The notes below the pieces were generated by a model. It was not told the origin of the DNA. It saw only the letters and a list, made by a program, of their open reading frames with translations, and made no database searches. From assembly GCA_905221605.1 (NCBI GenBank), contig CAJNDS010002434.1:62001-126000 (forward strand): a stretch of 64,000 nucleotides of DNA, in the 5' to 3' direction. The DNA comes from Symbiodinium natans (Eukaryota > Sar > Dinophyceae > Suessiales > Symbiodiniaceae). Positions 34,494 to 46,070 of this stretch are shown here, piece after piece. A program made the translations under genes and the position numbers. Within the stretch, counting starts at the first letter, position 1. The number at the start of each line of letters is the position of its first letter.

Positions 34494-35573
34494 TCAAGCT
34501 ACTTTACTGGCAATAACAAGGAGGTCCCGGTTTAAGTAAGTGTTTCCTGCCTGTGGCTTTGACATTCTGATCAGGCTGAAGCCTGTTTGCTTTAACAAAC
34601 AAGAGACAATGTCGGGAGACACAAAGTAAAAGCCGCCTACGCTGTAGTGCCGTTGCTTGGCAAACCGACGCCAGCCATCAGGGGCCAGCAAGTTGGCAAA
34701 GGAAATGAAGCAAAGTCCGCCTGGGCGTAGTATAGAGCGCATGCAATGCAGGGTTTGCCTCATCTGGTGCAGGTCCATGTGAACAAAAACGTCAAAGGAA
34801 TACACAAAGTCAAAACAGTTGCGATACTCCTCCGGATAAGATGTGCCCCCCTGCACAAGTTGGAACTCTACATGTCGATGTCCGAGTTCAGCAATTCGGC
34901 TTTTGGCACGGGCCAACATGCCCTCACTCAGGTCAAAGCAGACCAGGCGCTCGACTTTGGGCGCAACCCTCGCGGCAACTCGGCCGCCACCGCTTCCAAT
35001 CTCGGCGACTTTGGGGCATCCTTCGAGATATGAGTAGAGCCATTCATGTAGCACAGCCTCGAGAGACTCAGCATCAGACCACTCATCTCCCAGACATTGT
35101 AAGTCATCTCGAGAAACGTGCTTTGACATGCGCTTCACCCAGTCTTTGTCTGAATTCCAAGAATTGGCATAAGCATCCCAAAGCTTACGGTTCGTCTCAT
35201 GATTGGGCGCATCCGTGTACACGGCACATTGTTGTAGACTCTTCAACACCTCGAGAGCCATAGGGTTCTGCCTCTCTTCAGACTGCGCCACGAGCATGGC
35301 CTCGACCTCCTCCAAACTTCCAGGGCTTCCCTCTGCACCGTCGCTTGTTCCGCTCTCGCACGCGGCTTCCACAACTTCTGCCTTTGCCCATTCTGCCGAC
35401 TCTGCCGACTCCTTTGCGTCTCGTTCTTGCAAGATCGCCAGCAGGCGGGCTGCATGGGCTTCTGCTGTCTCGTGGTCTTGGCGAAGGTACTCCATCTGGC
35501 TGCGCTGGCCTTGAGATGCTACCCCCCACGCTGTGCTCTGAGATCTTGTTTGGTGTACGGCAGTGTATGGCAT
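34494..35573 (-). CDS. class I SAM-dependent methyltransferase (single exon)
   Basis: 359 residues from ATG 35573 to a stop at 34494 without introns. Residues 1-120 are an Ala/Glu-rich helical head. The methyltransferase domain runs from about 128 to the end: motif I VAEIGSGGGR (189-198), the ribose-binding acid in VCFDLSEGML (D214), motif IV-like FDFVYSFDVFVHM (254-266), LRPGG (282-286), and the closing strands ending LLVIASKVA. The layout matches the Methyltransf_11/25 group, which methylates small molecules, lipids or proteins; nothing in the sequence identifies the acceptor. An alternative start is M27. The head contains an AESAEWAK-type run written in near-repeated DNA. The intron-free structure contrasts with most neighbours. 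Confidence 0.85.
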   Translation of the reverse strand: MPYTAVHQTRSQSTAWGVASQGQRSQMEYLRQDHETAEAHAARLLAILQERDAKESAESAEWAKAEVVEAACESGTSDGAEGSPGSLEEVEAMLVAQSEERQNPMALEVLKSLQQCAVYTDAPNHETNRKLWDAYANSWNSDKDWVKRMSKHVSRDDLQCLGDEWSDAESLEAVLHEWLYSYLEGCPKVAEIGSGGGRVAARVAPKVERLVCFDLSEGMLARAKSRIAELGHRHVEFQLVQGGTSYPEEYRNCFDFVYSFDVFVHMDLHQMRQTLHCMRSILRPGGLCFISFANLLAPDGWRRFAKQRHYSVGGFYFVSPDIVSCLLKQTGFSLIRMSKPQAGNTYLNRDLLVIASKVA

Positions 35574-35679
35574 CTGGCAAGTACCGGCGCCCTACATCAC
35601 ATGGCTGAAGGCTACCATGAAACATGCCGAAAGTGCTCCAGCGGATGCGTGTCCGTGCTTCCTCTCTCTATGTCTCAAA

Positions 35680-35726
35680 TGTCTCATATGTCTCATATGT
35701 CTCATATGTCTCATATGTCTCAATCA
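35680..35726. repeat. 9-bp minisatellite (TGTCTCATA)n
   Basis: Five units of TGTCTCATA. On the minus strand it reads Glu-Thr-Tyr repeats. It lies between the methyltransferase gene and the last exon of the glycosyltransferase. Confidence 0.92.
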
Positions 35727-35898
35727 CTGCCCTAGCAAGCTTGAAAACAGGCCTTCTCCGCCGCGCAGAGCAAACCAGCTGGCTCCTCCTAGCCACGGGA
35801 ATGGAGTCGAACCCTTTTGCCCCTGCACAACGAATCTTCTTCTTTTTTGTCCACTTGGGCTCGATCGCTCTCTGGGTTGGAACGGGCACTTGATGAAG

Positions 35899-36881
35899 CT
35901 AGTTGTGTGCCTCAACCCAGGCTGCGATTTGCTGAAAGGTTCCGTGGCACTCAGGCTCCATCAGGGGGCAGCCGGCCAGATGCAAGATGAAGTCCCCCGG
36001 CTTCCAGGCAGAAGCACCCCATTGCAAGGCAGAACCCTCACCATACAGGTTCATGGCCTCTGGTTATGCATGCAACGCAACATGCGCTCAATGAGCCATT
36101 GGCCCCCTCTACCGTACACCGCTTATCCCTCTACGGCATGGACGACAGATGCAACTAAGACCCCCGCATGCTGAGGCACCAGGCCAAAATGAGGCGCCCA
36201 CTGGAAATCACTCCAGGTCTCAGTCTCGCACAGAGTGGCACCGAGGAGGTCAGACTCTTGGGCCATCTGTTGGAAAAGCATGGTTTGATCCCAAACAAAG
36301 CGCCAGTCACTTTGCATCGCCTCTTCCAGAAACTGGAGACCCCGCCTCTCCTTCCCCCCCTTCACCAGAAAAACTCCTGAGTTGATCCCCGACACCTCCT
36401 CCGCCACAACGAAAACCTTCTCGGAGAGCTGATAAGTTCGGATGAGGGACTCCACCGAGATGGAGCGATTGGCAACCAAAGCATCGCAGTCCAGCCACAG
36501 GAACCAATCTGGGGGTTCTTCATGTCTCAACGCGTCGATGGCAATCTGCAGCTTCCCGAATTGGGGCTCTTGTTCTGCCAAGGGCGTCTGCTGATGCATT
36601 GTATACTCATAACCCCAACGCCCCGCGTAGGACTTATGGTTGTGCTCGGTGATGTTGAAAGTTATGTTCTCCAAGTTTCCTCCAGCAAAACTCGAGTCGC
36701 ACAAGGAATGCACAACCACTCGGCCTCTGGAAGGTGCGATCTGCCACTCCTTCTCCTTCAAGCCATATTGCACATGCAACTCGCGCAGCTTCGCCGCATA
36801 CTTCGTGGAAAGCGTGCTCCTTACATGGCAAACGCACTTTCCAAAAACCACCCGCACACCCCCCAACACCCCCCCAACCAC
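35899..36881 (-). CDS. GT34-family glycosyltransferase (GMA12/MNN10-like), 5' end incomplete
   Basis: Likely a Golgi type II glycosyltransferase that adds galactose, mannose or xylose to glycans. Exon 1 (up to 36168) has the family landmarks in order: HNHKSYAGRWGYEY, the metal-binding DxD in WFLWLDCDALVAN, NSGVFLVK, WDQTML and VPQH. Exon 2 (36057-35899) begins AMNLYG and contains KPGDFILHLAGC, the GDF-HxxGC block that ends GT34 domains, and stops after AAWVEAHN. The intron (36167-36058, 110 bp) starts GC, ends AG and joins VPQH to AMN in frame. The open frame reaches 36881, but its first 25 residues do not look like a signal anchor. The true first exon with the membrane anchor is therefore probably further upstream and not found. 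Confidence 0.85.
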
Positions 36882-37498
36882 CTCAATGCTCCAAAAGAAT
36901 ACTTGCTGCTATTCACTGCTGCATGAGTCTCTGCGCTTCTTTCCCGGCCCTCGTTTCATCTGGCCTTTCAGGCTTGATCGGGGCATGAGACACCAGATGA
37001 CACCTAGCCCAGTAGCAAGATTAGCAACCAACTATGCAATCAAATCTGCCTGACTACACCAGTGAAAACCCCAAACAGATGTATCAAACCGGAGCCATTC
37101 AAGTTATTTGGCACCCGTGGATGTAGTTTGCGGATGCGCACCGACTCCCCCACTGTGTGCCGGCTGCGCACTTTGCACTCGCTGGCATGGTCGTCAACAT
37201 CGAGCTGAATGCTTGCGAGGAGCGGGCATGCGGGCACAGGCTCACAGAGGACGGACACGCCGTCGAGAACTTCAAGAGGAGTTTTCCGCGATGTGCAGGA
37301 AGACGCCGTCTTCCAGGCGGCTTTGCGGGAACCGTACACGCGCGGGGCAGGGCCGGCCAACGAACACCGGAATGGATCAGGATGGTGAGAAGGCGCTGGA
37401 CCACCCCCCCCCGCCCCAGCACCAGGCATTACCCAGAAGACGGCAACGCATGAGCACGTCTTCCGTGACTACCAGGTTGGAGAAGGTGAGGTCCAGGC

Positions 37499-37745
37499 GT
37501 AGTTTAAACCTAGCACGGAGAAAAGCACACATTTTTCCCGCAAGATGGCATTGAAAGTTTGTTTGCGAGACCAGATACACACGCCAGAAGCGCGCACAAG
37601 CTTGAGACACATGAGATGTGTTGGCTGTTGATGGCTGTTGCACACAATTGAACATGTACACGAAATTGGCCGCGCTTGCCCCGAACCTAACACGGAGAAA
37701 GTCAAGCTTTTTCAACAAGCAAAATGACATGTTGCAAGACAGATG
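37499..37745 (-). repeat. Symbiotic-type unknown repeat, two copies, minus orientation
   Basis: Two diverged copies (37499-37590 and 37683-37745) of a sequence whose plus form ends TTTCTCCGTGCTAGGTT. In these copies it appears as AACCTA(G/A)CACGGAGAAA, followed by a TTTTCC/CAAGATGG/TTGAAAGTTTG-like block. They are inverted relative to the cluster at 38420-38816. 'Unknown' is meant literally: no class could be assigned. Confidence 0.7.
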
Positions 37746-38419
37746 CCCTCGTGCCGAGATTTGTGTGCTGAAAGCCATGCAGGCTTGGCATACACGGCAT
37801 GTGGCGGCTCGTGCGAGAAATAAGGGAGACTTACCCTTTGCATGCCTTTTGCCGTAAGATGATCGCTTCCGACAGCCCCCATATGGCAGCAATGCAGCAA
37901 TGTGGCGACTGTATTGAAGTGCCAGGCAGGCATCGTCTTTCCGCATGAAGAGCCTTGAAAACTTTGAAGCACCAGTCGCCCAGTGTAGAGCAAGAATGGT
38001 AAGATGCTTTGTAGTTTCGATTTAGTCTTCACCCCTGACGGTTTTGACAAACAGCATGGCTGCTGTGCCATGGCCAGCGCTGCAAGTTTGAGATCTACAA
38101 ATCTGACACCTGCGAAGCAGCAGCATTCAAGTTTTGTACTTCCTTGTCTTTGCTTAGAACTTGCTGCGAGCAGTAGCCAAACCTTTGAGTGTTTCTTGCT
38201 GTTTGCTTGGAGCTTGTGAAACAGCCGAATGGTGTTTCCTGCTTTCTAGTGTTTGCATTCGAGCAGCTCTGCGAAGCCGTAAAGTACAGTTTCGAAAGTT
38301 CTGGTGCTTCTGTCGAAGTTGCAAATTCTCAACATGCAATTTCGAACTTGCCTGAGCCGGCTTCGAACTTCAGAAACCGTAGCGTGCTCTCAGCCTGCAA
38401 CAGCCAAGAGGTCTCCTTC

Positions 38420-38816
38420 TGGCACACAGGTCTCGGCACGTGGGTGTCTTGTAATTCCTGTATCGCAAACAAACTCTCCATGTCATCTCATTTGCGGAAA
38501 CGTCTTTCTCCGTGCTAGGTTCGCGACAAGCGCGGAAAACATTTTTTGCCGCCTCCGGCACACAAAACTGAGCACGTGGGCATCTTGTCTCGCAAGCAAA
38601 CTCTCAATGTCATCTCACTTGTGGAAGAAAAGCATCTATTTCTCCGTGCTAGGTTCGGGGCAGCACGGAAAGTTTCAGCACTGCAAACTTCTTCGACAGT
38701 CACCACCCAGTATCTGAAGCTTGCACGTGCTGCCACACAAGTCTCGCCACATGGGTTTTCGCGAAGCAAACTCTCAACGCCATCTCGCTTGCGGAAAAAA
38801 TTCAGACAAAACTAAG
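38420..38816 (+). repeat. same unknown repeat, three tandem copies, plus orientation
   Basis: Three successive copies, each with GCAAACAAACTCTC or AAGCAAACTCTCAA, then a CATCTC-CTTG-GGAA block. In the first two copies this is followed by TTTCTCCGTGCTAGGTTCG (ends at 38522 and 38656). The third copy stops before that end. The period is roughly 125-170 bp. Confidence 0.75.
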
Positions 38817-40150
38817 ACTTGTTTATGTCCGTGAAGTTTTCAGGGAGCCACACGGCCACGAAGGGGGTCGCAGTGGGAGACCTACGGCCCACACATCCGA
38901 TCCAGATCGCCGCGGCCCCTACCCATTCGGCGATGTTTTTTGAGGAGAGAACCCCAAACTAGATTTTTTCGAAGAACTACGCAGTTTCCCAAGGGTGGCC
39001 GGAAGAGCGCCCGCGACAGGGCCATGGTGCGGATCGGCGCGCCAAGCTGCAGCAGAGCCCGGCCACGCCGCGGCTGCCCGGCTTGCACCGCCTCGGAGCT
39101 TCAACAAGGGGAGGCTGGAGAGAGACAGACTGAGATAGAGACTTCCTCACCTGACTGTTTCATATCATCAGACCTCGGCAGCACCATGCCCGGGCACTGC
39201 CCAACTCTGCCCTTTACTTTACACAACAGAAGTTGCCACAGCTTTGAAGCGTGTTGCTGAGCTGCTAATTCGCTGGCCCATTCGAAGTAGCTCGCAAGTA
39301 AAGTCGGACAGCTGTTCGCCACTTGCCTGCAGGCTGGCTGAAGAGAACAACAGAGCAGGGGCTCAGCGGTGGCTGCTGCTTTCCAGCCTCTGAAGCAGCG
39401 AAAAGGGTCGCTCTTGGTTTATGTTGTTTTCGAGCCGGGAGGCGGGAAAGGGGCGCCCGCTATTCCCAGAACCACTTGGCGAAACAACGCCAATTGCCAG
39501 CAGAGTGCTTGAGCGGCACCATCTGAAGTATTCTCCAACAGTTGGATGTGCTGCCTCAGCAAATTAAAGAATAGTCCGACCGTGGTCGAGTGCTTGGGAA
39601 GCCCTCAACACCCCGCGCCGCCACGAGCCGGCCCTCCTACCCCCGCAACAAACCCGCATGTTCTTTCCCTGCGCAGTATGGTGCCGGGCTTGGTCCCCAC
39701 CTCTCCCTCCCCAACAAACCCGAACCGATCCGTGCCCAACCCCGGGATCTCCCTGGAGTGCCCAACCCAGAAGGTCCCAGTGCCAGTCTCCATGGAGTAC
39801 CCAACCCCAGAGTATCTTTATCAAGAGGTGGGGATGTTCGGAGTAAAAAAAAACTATGGCCTCCGAAGGCCGTGAAGCAGCTGGGTCGTTTCTTAACCCT
39901 CAAACGGCCAAATCCGGCTGGGCAGGGAGACTCTGGGGTTGGGCACTCCAAGGATACTTTGAGGATGAGTGAGGAGTAGACCGGGCGAGGAGAAGAGTTC
40001 CGGGCGAGGAGAAGAGGTGAGGTTAGAATCTAACAACCCCACACCGAGGGTGGGGAAAAAACCAAACTGTAATTTGGAGGGATGCTGCTTTTTGCCGCAC
40101 CCTCCGCCCCGCGATTGCCAGGGTCGGCGCTAGCCCACAATTAATATGAC

Positions 40151-40430
40151 TCACAATGACTCACAGGCAGAAACTTCCGCACTGACTACCTCTGCTTTGC
40201 AGCCTAACTGCTCGACGCGAAGAGCTGCCCCATGAAGGTTGTACCAGAAAGTAGTGAACGCTTCAGGCAGTTCGTGCAGGTAGGGGCAGAATCCCAGCAA
40301 GTCTTTTCGGACGGGGTCCGGGACTGGAGGTTCATCTGCCGAATCCGCCGAATCCGCCGACCCCTGTAAGCGGTGCAAGCTTTGCAGGAACAGAATGAAG
40401 AGAAGCCAGCCAAGCAAGCCACCCAAGCTC
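40151..40430 (-). CDS. hypothetical protein with one membrane helix, terminal exon
   Basis: Reads GSLGGLLGWLLFILFLQSLH (a membrane helix), then a Ser/Ala/Asp repeat written as GGATTCGGC units, then DLLGFCPYLHELPEAFTTFW and a stop at 40151. A frame just upstream (40741-40472) may hold a preceding exon. Composition argues for coding; no family is recognised. Confidence 0.38.
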
Positions 40431-41604
40431 CCCAGCAGTGGGCAAGACTGGCAAAGCACAGTCATCGACACTCATTTCCTGAAGACGCCCTTTCGCAAGC
40501 ATGGGCAGCCAATCGGCAGCCATGAGCGTGAAACGCTTGCTCTCCAGCACTGAATTTGTTCTGCCAATCTGTGCATGCGCATGCAAACATGGATTGCCAA
40601 CTGTCCGAGCCGTGCTGTAACTCTAAGACGAGTGATGAACCGCTGAAGGGTGCACCTCCGGCTCGTGCCAGCACACAGCGAATGAGCCAACGAAAACATA
40701 CTGGCGCCAAGCTCGTCATAGGGGTACGAAAGAGTACACACTGCGGGGAAGCTTCAATCAGAGCGCACATGTCACGGTCCTGACGGCTGTCAGAAGAGGT
40801 GGAGTACGACTCGGACTCAGCAGCCTTGGAATCCCACATGAGCAAGCGTGCCACGCAAGCTGAGCAGCATGACCTCGTCACTGTCACTGGCGCCATCTGA
40901 CGTGCTCTCGTTGTCCCCTGCACAGGGCCCCAAAGACGACAATCGAAGCCGTTGCAAAGACTCAGAGACTCAGAGATGGAGCCTCGACTTCTGCTCCGAC
41001 TGGAGCTGCCTTAATTCCAGAAACAGCACATGCCAGCTATTGCCAGCTGGATTCATGACACGTCATGCTGCAAGTCGCTGCAGGCACTGGCTAAGAGCGG
41101 GGCCACGGCTCGTGCGTCCCATGACCTTCCTGACAGTAGCCAGATATCGGCAAGACGCAGCCAAGTTTGGGTAGAGTGACACCTCTCAAAAATTCTCAAA
41201 AGCTGCGAGCAATGGAACTACAGTTGTCAAAGGCGCCAGCTGCAACCGGAATAGGAACGGCGCCTGCCAAAAGCTGACAGGCGTGAGTCCGTTGGAACCC
41301 ATCGCTTGGCCTGCCTCTTCGGCAAAGACCACTGCCTGCGCAATGTCCGCTGCCTCGGCGAGGCAGCAGCATGAGCGTGGCGCTACAACATCAGGCGCTA
41401 CAACATCAGGCGCTACAAGTATCTGTCACAGATGACAGCCAGGCAGTTGGCCACGATGATCTGCTTTCGCTCCTCAACCTGTCAGGACGCAGAACTTAAC
41501 AAACATGGCCGAAGCCTCCGGCCGACTGGCTCACGCTGTTGATCGCTTTTGCCACAGTCAGCGCATCACCGTGTAGCAGATGTAGCGAGACATAGTGGGC
41601 AGTT

Positions 41605-41752
41605 TTTCAACAGCTTGCCATGCTCATTGCTTCGCTTTGCTTCGGCCTTAGCCTTGGCGCGCTCGTGCTTCAATCGATCCTCCCACTCCTGCTCAATGAG
41701 CTGCAGTAAGGTTCTCTTGAATGTGTAGTCAGCGAAGTCGCTCTCTTGCACT
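41605..41752 (-). CDS. hypothetical exon encoding a charged helix
   Basis: Reads SDFADYTFKRTLLQLIEQEW, then a Lys/Ala/Glu-rich helix, and ends near a GC donor after RSNEH. A second coding-like piece is AADIAQAVVFAEEAGQAM (about 41350-41297). They may belong to one gene that continues to the membrane exon at 40.4 kb. Function unknown. Confidence 0.35.
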
Positions 41753-41759
41753 GCTGAAT

Positions 41760-43717
41760 GGTGACGTAGGGGTATGGCCTCAAAACGCTCCTCATTGAAT
41801 GTTCGTGCGATCGCAGTTTGCTCCTGGCACCTTCCATGTCCAGCCCTAGTACGACACAGTTATGTGCTGAAGGTATGCCAGGCGGAGTCATGAACGTAGG
41901 CTGGCACTAGCGTTTGACGACGAACGACTATCGTTCGTGTCACTTACCAGAGGCTTGGACATGAGCGGATCGTTCACTTGCTGCAGGTGGCGCGCCTTCG
42001 GGGCACTTTTGCAGCAAAGAGCACAGCTAGAAACAAATAGACCGATCCTCTGAGGCATGCGGGCCTTGTTGGGACATAGCTCAGTACAAAGCTACGACTT
42101 TGGCCGACTACGGGTATACCCCTGTGCCGTAGAACTGGCGGCGTCAGGAGCAATCCACGCCTCCGCCCTCGCCAGAACATGCTTTGCTACTGGCCTTGAG
42201 AAGACGTGGGCCAAATCAGCTCTATGCGTACACGGCGTACACAAGACTTCAGCGGCTCAGGCTGCGACACCTCCCCTGGCCGACCTGACAAGCTCAGTCA
42301 CCACATGTCGCAGCATGACTCGGGAGGCAGCGGGAGCTGTGCTGTCGGCCAATGAGCCGCACAAGCGAACGCTCCATCGAAGGCGCAGGAGACATAGTTT
42401 CAAAGAGCCAAAGCACAATCTTTGCAGAGTTGGTCTTGCATGACAGTAGCCTCCCAGCATTCTACATCGCCTGTGTCTGTAGCCCATTTTGCTGTCAACA
42501 GTGCTTCTCGCGGCTTAGTGACACGACATGATATGACATGATGACATGATTCGAGTTCGTGAGCTTCGGCACGAAGAGAACACAGATTCACGTGCAAATG
42601 TCCCGCGAGAAACTCGGGAGCAGCTCACAATGCTGGCAGATCATGGCCGAGCGTGCCATTTTTGGCTGCGCTGCCAAACTATCAATCCTCTCGCGGCCTC
42701 TTGCGCGAGAAGTCCTGACACAGAGCTTTGTCACAAGCATTCGGTTTTTCACATCCCTGTGTATGGGAATTAGCAACCAGTCTTTTCCGACGTGCAGGCT
42801 GAAAAGGTCTATGTGTACAGTAGCAGAACCCTGACCATGCGAGTAGACGAGGCTTGCTGCGGGCATCTATGTAGATGTTGAGAGCCTTTGTGTTTTGATT
42901 CCGGGAACTGAGGCCGGAACGACTACCACACTCAGGCGTCGAGAGTCGCAGGTGAAAATAAACTTGGGTCAGTGGGTAGTTCATCATCTCAAAGGTTGTA
43001 GAGTGCATCGTCTTGGGCTGCAATTTTTAGTAAACATCAGCCAGCACAGAAACTTTTCAGGAATGTGGCTCTTGCTGCATGCGGACGGTACCCTCGACGA
43101 TGGCGAACTTTCAAGCTTCAAGAAGCCAGTGTCTGCCATGGCGGCTGTGGCCATTGGCGGTTCAGGAGGTTGATGTTTTGTGAAATTTCGGGATCTGGAA
43201 ACAACTTTTGTTGCATGCGCCTAGATCTCTTCCCATTTCTGCCTCAGCTTGTGGTGCCTGGCCAGTGCCCCTTTTTTGCCACATGTCGCCAAACATCTTT
43301 ATGTCAGCGGGCCGGTTCCCTGGCCATTCTTCTTGCGCGTCTGAGCTCCCAGAGTTCCGAAAAGGCCTCCCTGTGACTCCTAAGCCGGTTGCAGTTTGCC
43401 ATAAAATTGTTGCGTTAACACGTCTGGCGATGCGAAAAACTGTCAGCAAGCTGGCGCCGGTAGGAAACCATTCCGGTACACTCTGGTCGATGAGCAGATG
43501 TGCGCGGTATGTGCCAATGATGTGCCATGCCATGCAGGACAAGTCGCCTGCGTCAAGCTCGCCTGCACCATCACACGATGCTTCACATGCATCAACTCGC
43601 CACGGCCTACTGTAACATACCTGACATACCCTGCGCCTCTGCAACGATAACGGAATTGGGATCCGCTCCTTCCGCCTGCGCCTCACTCGAGCATGATCGA
43701 ACACAAGCGCACGTCGT
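41760..43717. other. intergenic stretch, nothing firm
   Basis: A 230-residue minus frame (43854-43162) overlaps the 3' end of the next gene in another frame and shows no motif. It may contain further exons of that gene (for instance DLSCMAWHIIGTYRAHLL at about 43545-43490), but I could not join them. Confidence 0.35.
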
Positions 43718-45485
43718 TCAAGCCCGCTGTGCTCTTGGCGAGGCACCGCCACTGCCGACTGCAACAGTTGCACAGAGGAGCGGAGAGGAAGACGAGCCAG
43801 GACTTGAAGGGTCTGATCCTTTTGTCGGCATGCGTCGACATGCGACAACTTCAACCGACTGCCGGCTTCTCAAGATCTCCTCCAAAGAGAGCCCCAGCTC
43901 AGCGGCTTTCTGCCTGCAAGTTGGGAATCTTCGGATGAAAGATTCAGAAGAGATGCACAAAGAACGCAGCACCTCGTCTGGTTTCCAGTGAAGTTCATTC
44001 CACCGGAAGTACCACCTGAAAGCTTGTCCAACCCACACATCATGGTGCAAGCCCGAGGCCCTAAGCCCTTGGACTTTCAGACTGCGCGAAAGCAAATCCA
44101 AGGCCAAGTATGTGGCCATCTCGAATAATTTTTGCAACGGCTGCCTGCCGAAGCTGCGCATCTAGCGATATTCAGACATACTTCCGCCGCGGCAACCTCA
44201 AGTCGGGCGCCTGGAGGTAATTGTTGGGGTTGGAGATGCTGACCTGACGCATGACCCGACAGCTATCATCCCCAAACTCCCAAACGTCGACAAAGGCTCC
44301 CGCTCCAACTCCACCTTTGCCAGAGCCTTGGCACAGCAGCCGCGACATCTGGTGAAGCTGCAGGGCCACAATATTTCTGCGGCCTTTAGAATACAAAGCT
44401 CCCACCAGGTCCATTGCCTGGTCCTGTTCAGCGGATTTGGAAACACTTGAAGCTTGGAAACACGGGAAGTCCTCCGATAAGCAGCGCAGTGCCAGCAAGG
44501 AGTTGGCGTCAAGGTTTTGGCCTTGCCACAAGTCCTCGATGATGGTTCTGTTTTGGAACTGAGTACTCTTCTTGCACACTACTGCCACTGTCCCGCTCGT
44601 TGAGATCCAGCACTGCTCTTTCGACCAAAGTTACATCTGGAGGCACCTGCCACGTGTGCCGTGTTTCCAAACTACTCGGCATCTTGCCTTCAAGGTTCGG
44701 GGTCGCGACCCAAGTCATGAAAGGCATTCGCTCGCATCAGCACACATCTTTTTGGCTTCCAGTCGTGATGCCGCGCATCTCCCCTTGGCGATAGCATGAC
44801 AAAAGACTTGACGGCTCATAAGAAACGTCAACTCATCTACATAAGCCTACATGCCATTTGAGGCAGGTTGGGCAACACGATTGCCAAGCAACTTAACGTA
44901 CCGACTGCAACAAACAACTATGCACGACTGCAACCCGCATGTTTGACACTGTGCGCGTTGCCCTTGAACTTACTGGGGCTGGCTCAGCAGCACGCAGGTG
45001 TTTGAAGGCAGGAGTCCTGCGCTGACGTTCGATTCAGCGTCGCCATATAACTCCCCAAGCAGCCCAAGCATTTGCGACCGAACAGCAAAGTAACTAGAAG
45101 CTCACAGCCCAGCCCAGAGAACGCTGGTTGTTTTCCACGCGGTTCAGCGCTCAATCTGCCAACCCCCATTGCCTAGGATCGTTCTCGGACGTTTGTGTGT
45201 CTCGGTCTGGTGCCGTTTCCAGCCAGCAGCTCATCAAGGGAAGGTCTCGGATGTCCCGCAGCTCGGCCTCAAGTCCAGCCTCATATGACACGAAAGAAAG
45301 AAGGCAACGGCAAAACACGCATACCTGCTGTTGGCTGCTGTTCGCGGCTGTTTGCCTGCTGTTGGCAGCTGTGGGCGGCTGCTGGGTGTTGCATCCCAAA
45401 TGCCGAGGGGCGCTCTTCAGCGATGTCTTCATGTACTCGGCAAACTCCGTCCACTCTTCTGGAGCTACGTGGTAGTCAATGCTTC
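43718..45485 (-). CDS. hypothetical multi-exon gene
   Basis: Not recognised, but the exon structure is good. Exon 1 (45485-45412) reads YHVAPEEWTEFAEYMKTSLK. Exon 2 (from 45279) reads AGLEAELRDIRDLPLMSCWL. They join in frame over a GC-AG intron of 132 bp. A later piece (about 44690-44600) reads TWQVPPDVTLVERAVLDLNE. The exon ending at 44182 contains NLDANSLLALRCLSED, GAFVDVWEFGDDSCRV and SNPNNYLQAP. It joins at a GT donor over a 37-bp intron (44181-44145) to KLFEMATYLALDLLSRSLKV and WVGQAFRWYFRWNELHW. The frame then runs to 43718. The intron at 44181 is unusually short, so that join could be wrong. The pieces could be one gene or two adjacent ones. No catalytic motif was seen. Confidence 0.5.
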
Positions 45486-46070
45486 CTCAGTCATGGAAGC
45501 ATCAAGAGCAAACACTTCAGGCCTCCGGACAAGAACATTAGGTGTTAACTTACAAATGGGGTGGGAATCTGCAGAAGCACAATATTCGGCTGGCCTGGAG
45601 GTCCCGGGCCAAGAGCCTTTTCGATCAGCAGAGGCTTCGGGCTCATATGTTGAAACCGATCTTTATTTGGAGCTCCGATGAGAATGAATGCGTGGGTGAC
45701 AACTGAACAGTTCGGCTGGCCAGCAATCCAACATGTTTCTGCAAATTGCTGAAGAGTTCAATTCCAGAGAAGCTTTTTCATCCGAGCCGGCTAGAAGCAG
45801 CTCCGGAAGCTTCGGCTTCGGTCTTTAGAGAAGCTGATCTCGAAACAGATCTCGATTGAGTTTTTGCTGTAGCTCGAGGCTGAAACAGCCAGGTCTCCAG
45901 ACCCCCAGACCCGCAAGCCCACAGCCAAGAACACTGAATTGCAACCCAATCCTGTTTTTACCACCCTCAAACTCCCGGGATGCAGAATAGATTTGTAGGG
46001 GAGGGGGGGGGGGGGTTGTGAAAAACGCCCTAACCCTAGCGGTACACTTCCTTCCACCTTGAACTGCCTC
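45486..46070. other. intergenic gap with a G run
   Basis: Holds a run of about 14 G (46001-46015) followed by CCCTAACCCTA (46029-46039), a short telomere-like motif. No coding sequence. Confidence 0.5.

Larger units (their letters stand above)
36882..40150. other. intergenic stretch with an inverted pair of repeat clusters
   Basis: No gene recognised. It holds copies of one repeat in both orientations (37499-37745 minus; 38420-38816 plus). Around 39600-39830 there is a GC-rich patch with several short near-repeats of GTGCCCAACCC/GTACCCAACCC. Confidence 0.5.

Noticed and set aside
43162-43854. 230-residue minus frame
   Set aside because: Overlaps a better-supported exon in another frame and shows no family features, though parts might be real exons.
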